Positions 1-14,056 of a DNA stretch of 34,569 nucleotides are shown one piece after another. Below the pieces are notes generated by a model. It searched no databases. It was not told the origin of the DNA and worked only from the letters and a program-made list of their open reading frames with translations. How positions within the stretch are numbered: position 1 is the first letter of the stretch; every line of letters begins with the position of its first letter. Position numbers and translations under genes: made by a program. The DNA is taken from assembly GCA_943704525.1 (NCBI GenBank), contig CALSCQ010000624.1:1-34569 (forward strand). The letters run 5' to 3'. This DNA is from Pigoraptor vietnamica (taxonomy: Eukaryota > Opisthokonta > Filasterea).

Positions 1-30
1 GGGGGGGGGCATGAATATGCTCATACGCAC
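1..30 (-). other. Intron fragment of the P4-ATPase gene, beginning in a G-run
   Basis: The donor of exon 31-84 (GTGCGTATGAGC on the minus strand) is at 30. The bases outside it are intron. The window begins with nine Gs, i.e. a C-run in the sense of the gene. Confidence 0.7.
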
Positions 31-2041
31 CAGCGAGTGAAAGGCGGCGTTGGCGCACCATCCCCAAAATACGCGCGTGTTGAACTGCGAGGATGGACAA
101 ATTCGTCAGCCCACACACGCACTATGCACACGCGCACTCAAAAAGCACACACACACACACGACAGCCCGTTCCAGGTCACGTGCCGCATCCACCCACCCG
201 CGAGTTGGTCTGTCCGATCGAATACAGCTGCGGTATCTTCAAGAGCATCTCGGCGCTGACGTCACGGTCGAATATGCCGATCGCGAGGGGCGGAAGCACG
301 GTGAACACGACGTTATACAGCGCGAGAAGCCACTTGTCAAAGAGAATCTGGGGAGCGAAAACGAAGGGGGTGAATGCTGCGGAAACAAAAGCACGCAGCG
401 ACGCCCTGCGAGCGACTTGACAGGCTGCGACCGAGCGAACACGACTGCGAGTGCCAACATCCCAACCCGACTCTGCCTCTCTAGAACCACGCGACCCCAC
501 ACATACGTCGTGACCCCCATACTCTCTGACGACAATTCTGTAGCAGCGGCCCACCTGCCCCGAGAACCCGTTGACCATGGCGAACCAGAACTGGATAAAG
601 TACAGCGCGATGTTCTTGTAGAAGCAAAAGAGGATGACCTTGCTCAGCCGCGCGTACGACCACGCGCCGTGCACGAGAAGGAGCCGCTTCAGGAAGCGAA
701 ACTGCGCAATCGCATAATCCGCCGCGCGCGCCGCCTGAAGACCCTCCTGGCCGCTGATCCCGATGCCCACGTGCGCAGCCTGAAACACGGTGCGTGCGTG
801 TGTGCGGGTGTGTGCGTGCGTGTGCGGGTGTGCGTTGCAACATGCCCACTGTAAGCGCCAATCCTTCAAGCTATTCGTAAACGTGCACACAGCCCCGTAC
901 GCACCTGTATCATGCCAACGTCGTTGGCGCCGTCCCCAATCGCGAGCGTGATGGCGTCCGTGCTGCTCCGCACAAGGCGCACGACCTCGGCCTTCTGGAG
1001 GGGCGACACGCGGCAGCAGATGACGGCGCGGCAAGTGTGGGCGAGGCGCAGGAAATCCCGCTTGAGGTCGTCCTCAAGCGCGTAGATGAGCGAATGACCG
1101 TCAATCACAAGCGCGAGTTCCTGTACGCGCAGGGGGGGGGGGGGGGGGGGGGTCGCGTCAGCAAGCCATTAGAAGTTCGATTCGTACCCACATTTCGGTT
1201 ACGAAAGGGATAGTGATTGTTTTTTTAGGAAACAATCGCATTTAGCGTGTTGCGAATTTGACCAACATGCCGCAGCGAGCAGAGCAATTGGCAAAAGAGA
1301 GTGCGCACCTGGTTCTCGGAACCGACGACGTCCTCAAGCTCCCTCAGCTTTTCGCGAATGTAACCGGCGGCGGCGTCCTTGGACTCTTCGTTGCAAGCGA
1401 GGATTGTCATGCCCTCGCGCAGCAGCTTGCACGAGAAGCCTGGACACACGGGTGGGTGAGAGGGCGTTACTACACAGAACGCTGGCTGGGGTTACGTCGC
1501 ACACATGAACTCAGACATGGAAACACACTGTGCCTATCTACATGCAACACACGCACACGCGCACACACCTATAACACACAATGCGAATCGCAAAAACACA
1601 GGCGCACGCGCACACACCGATATTGATGGCCGTCTCCTGCTTGTCCCCCGTGAGCACCCAAATCTTAATGCCGGCGTCCGAGAGGTCTTTGATGGTGTCC
1701 GGCACCCCTTGCTGCGGAGAAAATAGAGAGGGAGGCAACACGGTCACGTGACACGCGGGCATTGACGATTGAGACAAAGAAGATTTAGGGGGAAAAAAAA
1801 TACTCACTAAAAAAACGCAAGCGCGCGCGTACACCCACAATTCAACAAAAGTCGCCCATGCTACAAAGAGGCGCACCTGCAGCTTGTCCTCGATTGCCGT
1901 TGCGCCAAGAAGGAAGAGGCCGCGCTCGATGAGCTCCGCAGCGTCGTCCATTAGCTTTTCCCTGTTCTCAATCGCAATGCTTGCCGCGTGGTAGCTCTTC
2001 GCCCACTCCTCGTAGCTGCGAGTTGTGCGAGTGCAGTGAGA

Positions 2042-2101
<60 letters not shown>

Positions 2102-5100
2102 ATCTGTATACGTGCGTGTGTGCGCGTGTGTCCATGATAGCGCGATTCAGTAACGTGCGACATGGAATGCACGCGCAACGCACCCGCGCGGGTCGAGCTC
2201 AGCAACGGCCACGCAAAGCGTTCGAAGGCCCTCGTTCGCAAATTCCTGCGAAGTGGTCGTCGCATCAGCCGATCGTAACCGAAAAATGAAAACGGGCGAA
2301 GGACGCCAAAGCGCGCATGCAGATAACAAAACAACCAGCAACACGTCTCACGCGCGTCGGTGCAAATTCCTCCCCGTGCGAAGCGCTAACAACAAAAAAC
2401 AAACGTCACCCACCTCGAGGTGACGGAGGGTTGCCTCTGCAAACGGCTGCGCGGGCGACAGGCGCTCGTAGATGACCGTGTCCGCGCCCTTGCAGTACAG
2501 CTTGATGCGGCCGTCGGGTCCCTGCACAATCACTGACATGCGCTTGCGGGTGCTGTTGAACTCGAGCACGTTGAGCACCTGCGCGCGTTTGCGTGACCGC
2601 CGTTGAGCAAAACGTACAAACAGCCAACGATCGAACAGTATGCACCAGCACAACAAACTAGAAGCAAGAACGTGCGTTCCCCTCTCTCTTCCCGTCCAAG
2701 ATGCACATGTCAGAGTGCATGAGCGTGTGCAACGTCCATCGACCCACAAGGTCCCGTTCACCACGCACACGTGAGCGTGCATGAGTGCGGAAGGGCTTCC
2801 AGTCGACAACACACCTTGTACGTCTCCTCGTGGCCAAGGGCGTTGATCATGACGGAGTCCGGCGTGCGCACGTTGAAGGAGAACCCGAGCTGCTTGACTG
2901 CGCGCACAAGCGCACCTTCGTCCGGCGAGGAAGCCTGTGGGCAGCGTGTGAATGAGACAGTGCGGTAACAGACACGAACCAAAAAGAAATGACAAAAGGA
3001 GACGAAAGGGGCGAAGAGACGATTTGCGTGATAAAAATAATAGGAACAACACCAGAAATGAAACAAAGGAGGCGGGGGAAAAAGAAAAAAAAGGACAAAA
3101 AAGACAGGGCGAAGAAAAACAACATGCTCCGCACCGCAACGCACCTGGTACACAATCTCGCCCGGCCGCTCCTTGTTCCTCTCCGGGATCACCGTGTGGC
3201 ACACGGCAAGCAGCGTCAGGAACTCGCGTATCACAGACGCCGTCGGGTGCCCATTCGTCATGTTCTCGAGCAGCGCAGGGTCCGCAAGCGTCGACGCCGC
3301 TGCGCCAGAGCCGCGCGCGTCCTCAGCCTTCGCAGCAGGGAGGACCTCGATAAAGCTCCCCGTGCTCGCGTTCTCCAGACGTGAGGGCATGCCTCCGCGC
3401 GAGGACGAACCGGCGGCGGAACCGGACGCTGCGCGCACGGGCGCTGGCGTCGCGACGACGTCTTCCTCCAGCTTTCCGTACGCAATGCCGCCGACGGTGG
3501 CACGCCTAAACTCCATGACGTTGCAGGTGAGCGTCCCCGTCTTGTCAGAGAAGATGTACTTGACCTGTCCGAGTTCCTCGTTCAAGTTCGACGTGCGCGC
3601 AAGCGCGGGCGTGTCGCTCTCGGCGTGGTACATCTCGAGGTCGTTGTTTATAAACATGGCCTGCACGAATCGGACGACCTCGAGCGTCACGATGAGCGAG
3701 ATGGGCACGAGGCTGTTGAAGAGGATGAGAAACGTGAAGAAGCCCAGCACAAAGTTGCGACCGCCGCCGCCGTCGAGCGCGAGGTACCAGTGCGAGCGCG
3801 CGTTCTTGCCGGACCACGCGACGTCCCCAATCGCGCAGAACAGCGACATGCCCAGCAGCACCGCAAACAAGTACAGGATCTGCCGGTTCGTCACGTGGTC
3901 GATGTTCGACCGCTTCATCGGAGCGACCGTCTGGTTGCGCATCAGCTTCGTGTCGTGGCCCGTGAACACCGCGACGCCGTACACCCACGGCGTGTTGCGC
4001 AGCTGTGCGCCGCGCAGAAGCAGCTGGGTGGGGCCGAGAGGGACTGCGATGCCCTGCCCGCCCTCGCGCACGTTCGCCACAAACGTGTGGAGGGAGTTGT
4101 TGGGCTGCTCGCACGTGATGACGCCCCGGAGCGCCTTGGCGTCGCGCGGGGAAGTGATGCGGGTGAACTGCGGAATGGCCTGCGGGGGGCGCGTGCACGT
4201 GCGTTAACATGTCGTCAACAGTTCCCGCAGTTTAGAATAGAAAAAAAGGAGAGGCAGGCGCACTGCAGTGTGAAAAGGAAAAAAAAAAAAAAAAAAAAAA
4301 ACATCGGCACCACGACCGGCCACGAGAGAGAGAAATCAAACAGAAGACGCTTCCCATGCACCAGGGCGGGCCACGTGATCGGTTGCCTGCGCACCTGCCG
4401 TATCTTGAGGTTCGTCTCGCCGTCGAGATTGGACGTCTCGATGTAGCACATGCCCTGCGGCTCGCTGGACGACAGCAGCACGAGATCCGCCGGGAAAAAC
4501 TTGCCGTTCGACACCTTCACAATGTCGCCAACGCGCACGTCCTTCCACCGCACGCGCTCAAAGACGCCGCCGCGAAGCACGCGCGTGGGGCGATTGTTCA
4601 TCTCGTCGTCCGACCTGTGTCGCCTCTGCACATGAATGGCGGAGAGTTAGCAAGGACGAATAGAGAGCGAACGGAGGTCGCCTGGCGGACTATTCGGAGA
4701 GCGCACACAGAGGGACACCCGCGGGAGGTCATGCTGTAACCCTCACCCAGTCTTCGATGATTTCCTTGACGGCGGTCGCGGATAGCACGAGGAGGAGGGG
4801 AACGGCCGTCGTGAACTTGCCCGTTGGCGACACATCGCCAATTTGCTGAAAACGAGAAATAAAACACACAGAACGGCTCCGTGTCACCTCTGGCATTTGG
4901 CGAAATACATGCGTGCACGCGAACAGGGCTGAGATGCACCAAGGCGAATGGGCGCTGACGCCACCTGAACGGTGATACAGACACGAATGGGCACAGCATG
5001 ACAATAGCGTAGATGCGGGAAGCATTCGCGTGCGGAAGACACCCCCAAGGCGCACCGCTTTCACCCACCTGTATGCACGCGATGAACAGGAAGAAGAGGT

Positions 5101-5654
5101 TCGCATAACGCGAGAATTGATCGTAGAGAAACCGCGGGAGAAACGTGAGCACGTTGTACTTGCCCGTGTGCACGACATTGGCGGGAAACTGCGCCGGCAT
5201 GTTCAGCTCGGCGTCGTTGATGTGGATCACTCGCCCCGCGCCGCTCTCAAGCGCACACTCCTCGGTAGCAGCCGCCTCCTCGGCTGTTGGTCAGTAGTGC
5301 GCCGAGAGAGCGTATGTAAGCGCAGTTGTGTGTGCACGTGTACGATTACGGCGCGCAATCCTATTCACAATCGCGCCACGCAGGGACACCGGCACTGCGC
5401 CCGAAACACATGCACTCCCACACATGCAAACCACACGCACCGGCCGTTTCCGCGTCCACCGGCTCCATCACGGAAAGGCTGCGAGGCCTTGACGACTGCC
5501 GCGACAGCGTGCTCGGCGTACCCCGACTGGCTGACCTCGCCGGCGTGGACATGGGCGCTGCAGGGGCCCCTGTCGCTCGCCGCTGGTCGTCAATGAAGCG
5601 CAGCGGGCCATAGGGGTCGGACATAAGCTCAATCTCGTCATCATCGTCCATCAT
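31..5654 (-). CDS. P4-ATPase (Drs2/ATP8A-like phospholipid flippase), 3' end missing
   Basis: The product flips phospholipids from the outer to the cytosolic leaflet of Golgi, endosome or plasma membranes, usually with a CDC50 partner. Exons in transcript order: 5441-5654, 5069-5283, 4747-4845, 4395-4625, 3145-4179, 2815-2934, 2414-2578, 2184-2245, 1877-2015, 1618-1711, 1309-1439, 905-1120, 555-779, 198-347, 31-84. They total 3150 nt (1050 codons), in frame throughout. Seen in the protein: an acidic N-terminus ([10 protein letters not shown]), [20 protein letters not shown] at TM1, the actuator DGET loop, PISL (412-415) in TM4 in place of the PEGL of ion pumps, the phosphorylated Asp465 in [16 protein letters not shown] in the nucleotide domain, and GDGAND (897-902). 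It matches ATP8A1/Drs2 most closely from memory. The visible part ends near TM7; positions 1-30 are intron, so the last membrane helices lie outside. The start is the first of two ATGs after a non-coding stretch. The exact paralogue is not certain. Confidence 0.95.
1132..1152. repeat. G21 homopolymer in a P4-ATPase intron
   Basis: Twenty-one consecutive Gs lie in intron 1121-1308. In the sense of the gene this is a C-tract ending about 11 nt before the acceptor at 1121, so it may serve as the pyrimidine tract. The length may be imprecise, as such runs are hard to sequence. Confidence 0.9.
2043..2100. repeat. (TG)n microsatellite, P4-ATPase intron
   Basis: A pure TG array of about 58 nt (CA in the sense of the gene) in intron 2016-2183. 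Long His-Thr or Cys-Val reading frames across it are artefacts of the dinucleotide repeat. Confidence 0.95.
4279..4301. repeat. A23 homopolymer, P4-ATPase intron
   Basis: Twenty-three As in intron 4180-4394, a T-tract in the sense of the gene, about 100 nt before the acceptor. Confidence 0.9.
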
Positions 5655-5846
5655 TTTCTCGCCGAGCGGCGCCGCACGGCCGCGCCCCGCCCACGGAGAA
5701 GTCCCAGCGGCGTCAGTGCAGCGCCTTCAACACTGGCACAATGCGCTTGACTCAGTCGAGAGTGTGTGTGTGTGTGTGTGTGCGTGTATGTGTTGGAAGT
5801 GCGTGCACTTTCGCCGTGGTACGAGCTGGTTTTGTGGAAGATGAGG

Positions 5847-5866
5847 TCACGTGATGTATCACGTGA
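5847..5866. promoter_or_regulatory. Paired E-box palindromes TCACGTGA
   Basis: Two identical 8-bp palindromes with CACGTG cores are centred 12 bp apart, about 195 bp upstream of the P4-ATPase start. CACGTG is the classic bHLH(-Zip) site. Single CACGTG sites occur elsewhere in the window, but this close pair is the only one I noticed. Confidence 0.4.
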
Positions 5867-5869
5867 GTG

Positions 5870-6180
5870 ATTTACGGAATTACTTAATGGTGGAAGTACT
5901 AAGTACTCTCATAATGGTACTACAAATAAATATGTGATTTTCAAAATTATGTATACAATTTTTATGAATTTGGGTTGATCGACGTCGCACATTCAAATTT
6001 AATCTACTTAGTCGCATAATTGGGAGCCAATCATTTTGGGTGGCAACTGATTCTCGCGATTGACAAATGAACATCCCTAATAAGTATATCCGCCTCTCAA
6101 TCCGCTGGTTGCATTCGTCCATTTAATTTGAGACAACCCCAAAAATGTGGTCATGATTTTTGAATTTTTCAAACCCATTG
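5870..6180. other. AT-rich intergenic island
   Basis: Base composition shifts sharply to A+T compared with both flanks. Reading frames across it (for example 5880-6122 minus) show no recognisable protein. A nucleosome-depleted promoter core or an old insertion are both possible; no terminal repeats or target duplication were seen. Confidence 0.6.
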
Positions 6181-6612
6181 CGCGGGTGAACTCCATTTGT
6201 GCACCGTACACACACCACACAACCTCGCAACACTCCACACACGCCCTAACACGGCCCACTGCCCATCTTCACTTGTCCCGTGTGTGCTTTCGACTTTGTT
6301 TTTGGCATTCTAAGGAACGTAGCTCGGGATCGCAGGCCGCTTCTGCAGCGCAGTTGCGAATCGTTGTCACTTGTTTGCGACGCGCTTTGGCTCGATTTCG
6401 TTTGTTTTGAGCCGGTGCTCCGCCGGACTTTGGCTTCAGGGATCCTCGCGGTGTCGGAGGAAATGGACGGCTGACGGCAATTGTTGCTGATCTTGCTGCG
6501 ATTGACCCTCGCTGCCTTACTTGGATTGAACCGCTTCCTCGCCACTGCTTGTGAGCGCGGCGAGGGCCGTGGGAAGAGAGTCGCGGGCGGGCAGGCACAG
6601 GCGGCCTGTGCT

Positions 6613-9600
6613 ATGGCGGAGCCGCCAGGTATGTGCGTGTGTGTGAGAGTGTGTGTGTGTGTGTGTGTGTGCGTGCGCGCGCGTTTGTGTGTGTGTGCGT
6701 GTGTGTGCGTGTGTATGCGTATGATGGGTGTGAAGTTTGCGGGGCGTCGTGCTTTGAAAGGCCATCCGCTTCAAACTCTCATTCTCTCTTCCTTTTGTCC
6801 TTCATGTGCGCACAATGATGTCTGCGACGAAGTGATTGCATTCCCTTTCCCTCCATTTTTATTTTCCGTTTTCAGCGCTGTAACGCCTTTTCTTTGGGTT
6901 CCTCCATAAACAGCCGCCAAGCGCCAGAAGACGGAGGGAATGAGTTCGCCGTCACAGACGGAGGTGTGGTCGCACGACCGATTAGAGCGACTGCGCCGCG
7001 GCATCCTCTCGATATCGTCCACGCTGGACGCCAAAAAGTTTGTTGCCGCAGTCCGCGCGAGCCTCCGCCTCATTTCTGGCGGCGATGTGGTCGCGGTGAG
7101 CGTCGTCGTGTATTCGGAGGACGGAAATGAGATGTACGAGCTCTCGGAAAAGGGCGAGGGGGTGAAGATGAAGGCCGACGAGAGCGTTCTCTGGTGCGTG
7201 CAAGTGGCCGCCGTGTTCCTTTCTGTCCCTTTCTCTCATTAACGGCTGCGCTAACACCCACCTTGCTCGTGCGCAGGCCGAGCGTCGAGGGGCGGATAGC
7301 GACGCGGGTGAGTGTTGAGGGCCTCTTCCACCTCTCGGCGCTCAACGGCTCGTCCCCTGCGAACGCCACAGTGATACCGCTCATCCCGCCGTTCAACTAC
7401 GACGGCGACGTCGTGCCCTCGGCCGACGCGTCGTCTCCGCACGGCAGCGGCGCGCTGAACGTGGGCGTCATTGGCGTTGTTGTGGTCGCGCACAACTCTG
7501 CGTCGGTGCACCAGGACGTCATCGCGTTTGCTGAGCACGTGGCCCCGTGCCTCAGCAACGTGCTCAACCACGACATGGTCCGGGCGTCCGCCAGCCGCCT
7601 CGGTATCGTCGTCAGCGCGAGCGAGTCGCTCGGCGGCGCGGACACGGATATTGTGAGCGGCGCCATGCTGTCCCGCTTGCGTTCGATCGTCCGCGCCGAC
7701 CGTTGCACCCTCTGGCTGTTAGACTCGACGACGGACGAGCTGCGCCTGCGCCGCCCGGCGCGTGCGCGCGATGCTTTTGGGGCGGTGCTGGAGGAGCCTG
7801 GCGAAGACTCTGGCAGTGCCTCTCTAACGTCAAGCCCGCGCAAGCCTCGCGCCGAGAGCAACGCGCAGCAGCCTGCGCAGCATGTGATACAGGGCGGCCA
7901 GCGGTTGCGCCGGAAAGAGTCGATCGACACGGAGGAGACGTCGAGCGGCGGCATTGTTGGTATTGTGTTCCACGGCGGCGTCGCCATTCGTGTGGAGGAC
8001 TCGTCGACGAGCCCGCTGTATGATCCACACGTCGATGGGCCGCCGGGACCCGTGCTGTGCCTGCCGATCAAGGCGCCGGACGGCCCCGTGATTGGCGTCG
8101 TCTCGCTGAGCAATGCCCCGCCGCGCGTGTTTACGGAACAGGACGAGTGCGTCGCGAACGACCTCCTCCGCATTTACGGCGTTGTTTTGAGGAACTCGCT
8201 CATGCTGGACGACCAGCGCGCGGCGCGCAAGCAGAGCGAGGTGTTGCTCAAGGTGGGTGTTGGAGTTGCGCGTTATATGTAGGTGTGGGGTAAGTAGCCG
8301 CTGTAGTGCGCGCAGCCTGTGTTCCTGAGCGCTTGTCGACTAATGTGTGTTTCCCCTGTGGCACAGGTGGCGGAGTCCCTGTTCAACAACGTGGGCGACA
8401 CGACGAGCCTTCTCCGCGAGATCATGAAGGAGGCGCGCCGGCTGATCAACGTCGAGCGCTGCTCCATCTTCCTCCTCGACAAGCCGCGCAAGGAGCTCTA
8501 CGCAACCGTGTTTGACCTCACCGACTACTCGATCGAGGACGACCTCGGCTCGAAGGGCGGTCCCTCTAGAGACGGTTCGAACGGCTCGCTCACGCCGGCG
8601 GTCGCTGACCTCGTGAACGCGCAGACGAACAACGTCGCCATCGACGAGATTCGCTTTCCGGCGACGCAGGGCATCGCCGGTCACGTGGTCACGACGGGCA
8701 AGATGGAGCTCGTGCCGGACGTGTACACGGACCCGCGCTTCAACCGCGATATTGGTGGGCGAATGTGCATGGAATTGTCACGTGAGCTCTGCGTGTCATG
8801 AATGGCTTTTGAGGGGCGCGGGTGCGGTCGTGCTGTGACTTAACGTGCGTGCAGGTGGTGAATGTGTGTGTGTGCTGTCATTGTGCGCCATTTGTTTCCA
8901 GAACGAATGCGTGCTGTAATTGTGACTGCGCGTAACGTCGGTGTGCTGATGCGTTTATTCCCCGCTCCCGCAGACGCGCGCACTGGCTTTCGCACGCGCA
9001 ACCTCCTCTGCATCCCTATCAAGGACGGGGACGAGGTCATCGGCGTCGCCCAGCTGCTCAACAAGCGCGGTTCGGGTGTCTTCACCAAGAGCGACATGGT
9101 CCTCGCGAGCGCCTTCGCCGTCTACTGCGGCATCTCGGTGCGCAGCGCCCTCATGTTCGCCGAGGTCAGCAAGGCAGAGTCGCGCACGAAGGTCGCGATT
9201 GAAATGATGTCGTACCACATGCGCGTCAAGCCGGGCGAGCTGGAGCGATTCCTCGCGATGCCCCTTCCCCCGATCGACGTGTTTGCGGAGGCGAAGATGC
9301 TGCGGTTTGGCCTTGCGCCCATCACGGACGACGAGACTGTCATGATGACGCTCGCGATGTTCCACGACCTGGGGGTCGTCTCGCGCTTCCGCATTCCCAC
9401 GGAGACGCTCGTCAAGTTTGTGCTGACGGTGAAGCGGGGTTACAGGGACGTGCCGTACCACAACTGGATGCACGCGTTCTCCGTCGCGCAGTTTTGTTAC
9501 GCGCTCGAGATCAACTGCAAGCTGACGTCGTACATTGACCACTTCCGCGTGTGCGCGCTCTTTGTGAGCTGCCTGTGCCACGACGTCGACCACCGCGGCA

Positions 9601-10364
9601 CCACGAACGCGTTTCAGAAGCTCGCGGGCTCGTCCCTCGCCGCGCTCTACTCGTCCGAGGGGTCCGTCATGGAGCGCCACCACTTTGCGCACACGGTGTG
9701 CATCCTCAACGCGGAGGGCTGCAACATTTTCCAGGGACTCAGCACGGCCGAGTACCAGGGCATGCTGGACGTCATCAAGTCGAACATTCTCGCGACGGAC
9801 CTCGCCCACCACTTTACGATTCGCCCGCGGCTCGAGCAGCTGACGAACGGGCGCTACAACAAGGACGATCCCGAGCACCGGCAGCTGCTTTGCTCGCTGG
9901 TCATGACGACGAGCGACCTGTCGTCGATTACGAAGCCGTGGGAGCTCTCTCGCCAGATTGCCGACCTCATCTACACGGAGTTTTTCGCCCAGGGCGACAT
10001 TGAGCGATCGAAGGGTTCGCAGCCCATGGAGATGATGGACCGGTGGGTGTGAGAGAGTGTGCGAAGGCGTCGCATGTGCGCGTGGTGGCTACCGTTCCTG
10101 TGGGCATCTCAAAACTCACACCGAATGCTGCCTCTATTCGCTCTCTTTCTGCGCAGTTATCGCGCGAACAAGCCCAAGCTGCAGCTCGGCTTCATCGACT
10201 CGATCGCCCTCCCCGCCTACCGCATTCTTGCGGGCGTCGTCCCGGCAACGAAGGAGGCCGAGCAGGGCGTCCTCGACAATCGCGAGCGGTGGACGCGCGT
10301 CCTCGCTGAGCAGGACGCTGCGGCTGCTGCGGGTGGCGCGGGCGGCGCGGGTTCGTCGTCGTAA
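6613..10364 (+). CDS. Class I cyclic nucleotide phosphodiesterase with GAF domains
   Basis: It should hydrolyse cAMP and/or cGMP to the 5'-monophosphate. Six exons: 6613-6628, 6914-7193, 7277-8252, 8367-8754, 8974-10042, 10157-10364; 978 residues. Order of domains: a basic stretch (AAKRQK) near the N-terminus, a weak GAF-like region (about 20-190), a clear GAF (about 205-415) with a Ser-rich insertion near 268-325, a second clear GAF (about 425-610), then the catalytic HD domain (about 640-930). The catalytic set is complete: YHNWMH (715-720), HDVDH (756-760), Asp868 in TTSDLSSITKPW, and the substrate-binding Gln919 in LQLGFID. The GAF motif NK..F.x3.DE is split: the second GAF has F384 and DE (388-389) but NA for NK; the third has NK (583-584) and F590 but DM for DE. 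Architecture resembles PDE2/5/6/10/11. Exon 1 codes only 16 nt, and the start relies on that splice. Substrate preference cannot be read from the sequence. Confidence 0.94.
6629..6720. repeat. Impure (TG)n tract, phosphodiesterase intron 1
   Basis: About 90 nt of TG interrupted by GA, GC and TT units, starting right after the exon 1 donor (GTATGT) at 6629. Confidence 0.85.
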
Positions 10365-10930
10365 GGGACCCAACGGGAGCGCAGCTGCCGTGCACGTGTC
10401 GCTATTCGAGTTCGTCGCGTGTAGCGCTTGTCGATTCGCTGCCCCGCGGCGTTTTGCGTTTTTGCGTTGTTGCCTCTGAGTTTTTCCTTTGTCGCTTTCG
10501 CGCTTTCTCTTGTCCGCCCGTGCACACCCCTCATCCCCACTCACACCTGCACGTTTCCCTCCTCGATTTTCTCCTCGCATGCAGTGTCACGTGTGTATTG
10601 CGCCTGCGTCGTCGTCATTCATGTCTCGTCTCTACGCCCGGCGCTCTCTCGCGTCTGCCGCCCATGGCACCGTCTTCGTCGTTTCTTCGAATTGTATTTA
10701 ACACGAGAGACCGTCGGCGATGCCTTTCCGTTGCCACCTCTTCAGTCTGTCGGTTTTCGTCTGTTAGCGTGCAGCGATTCTGCGAACGTCTGTGGGGCAA
10801 TGACATCTACTGTTGCCGCTCATACCGAATAGCCAACCCTGTGAGCCGCTTCGCTCAGTTTCCGCTGTTCGCCAATCGATCCGTCGCTACAAAAAAGTCT
10901 GCAACCTTTTTCATTGACTAGTCGGCAACA
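10365..10930. other. Convergent 3' region, phosphodiesterase / ENOSF1
   Basis: A 566-bp intergenic stretch between two stop codons. Open frames through it (e.g. 10428-10832 plus) have biased, unrecognised translations and no splice logic. No AATAAA was found on either strand. It presumably holds both 3' UTRs. Confidence 0.6.
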
Positions 10931-13624
<2,694 letters not shown>

Positions 13625-14056
13625 TCTCTCCGCCGAGCACTCACTGCCCACCGCACAAGTCCAGTCCCACGCACCGGTGCAAACTCAGTTGAAACGAGAC
13701 TTCGGTTGCTTGTGCGATGATGGCGAGGGCAGATAGGCTCCGCGCGCACGTGTCATATCCAAAAACTGCGCACGGGGACAGCCACACACTCTTTTCTCAC
13801 CCCGGATTAAAATCTCATTGCAGATGGACCCCTCCCAGCTGACTCGTGCCTTACGCAGGCTAAAGCCCCTCTCTCTCTCTCGGCGAGCTGATCCCTCTTT
13901 TTGCGCTTATTGTGTCGTGTGCGCGTGTTGGAGTCTTTGGACTGGGCATAACAGTGAGGATCTCGAGTTACATACTGAGGCAACTACTGCGCTGAGCGGC
14001 TTCTGCGATTTGTTTCAGGCGCGCGTGCGAGGGTCGCCACCCTCCTTGGGCGAAGA
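13625..14056. promoter_or_regulatory. Divergent promoter region, ENOSF1 / ISY1
   Basis: A 432-bp stretch between the two start codons. A frame from 13818 (plus) is open but does not join ISY1 in phase. A CT-rich tract lies near 13868-13885. Unlike the other two divergent promoters it is not AT-rich. No TATA, CCAAT or E2F-like site stood out. Confidence 0.55.

Larger units (their letters stand above)
5655..6612. promoter_or_regulatory. Divergent promoter region, P4-ATPase / phosphodiesterase
   Basis: This 958-bp stretch separates the two start codons and holds no gene I can support. It contains a short TG array (5763-5785), two TCACGTGA palindromes (5847-5854 and 5859-5866), an AGTACT pair (5895-5907), an AT-rich island (about 5870-6180) and a CCAAT box (6027-6031). 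The part nearest the phosphodiesterase (6260-6612) returns to G+C-rich sequence and is probably 5' UTR. No TATA box was obvious. Confidence 0.6.

Noticed and set aside
1-9. Telomere at the window start
   Set aside because: Pure G-run without a telomeric unit; it lies in an intron of a broken-off gene, so a contig edge is more likely.
177-1034. 285-residue minus-strand frame taken as one exon
   Set aside because: It mixes true P4-ATPase exons (905-1120, 555-779, 198-347) with intron sequence; splicing in frame explains it better.
5880-6122. 80-residue minus-strand frame in the AT-rich island
   Set aside because: No similarity, no splice context, and biased composition from the AT-rich DNA.
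8955-9878. 307-residue minus-strand frame
   Set aside because: Antisense of the phosphodiesterase catalytic exon; G+C-rich codons leave the opposite strand open.
10428-10921. Possible small gene in the convergent 3' region
   Set aside because: Several overlapping frames are open, none with a recognisable protein; two 3' UTRs are expected here.
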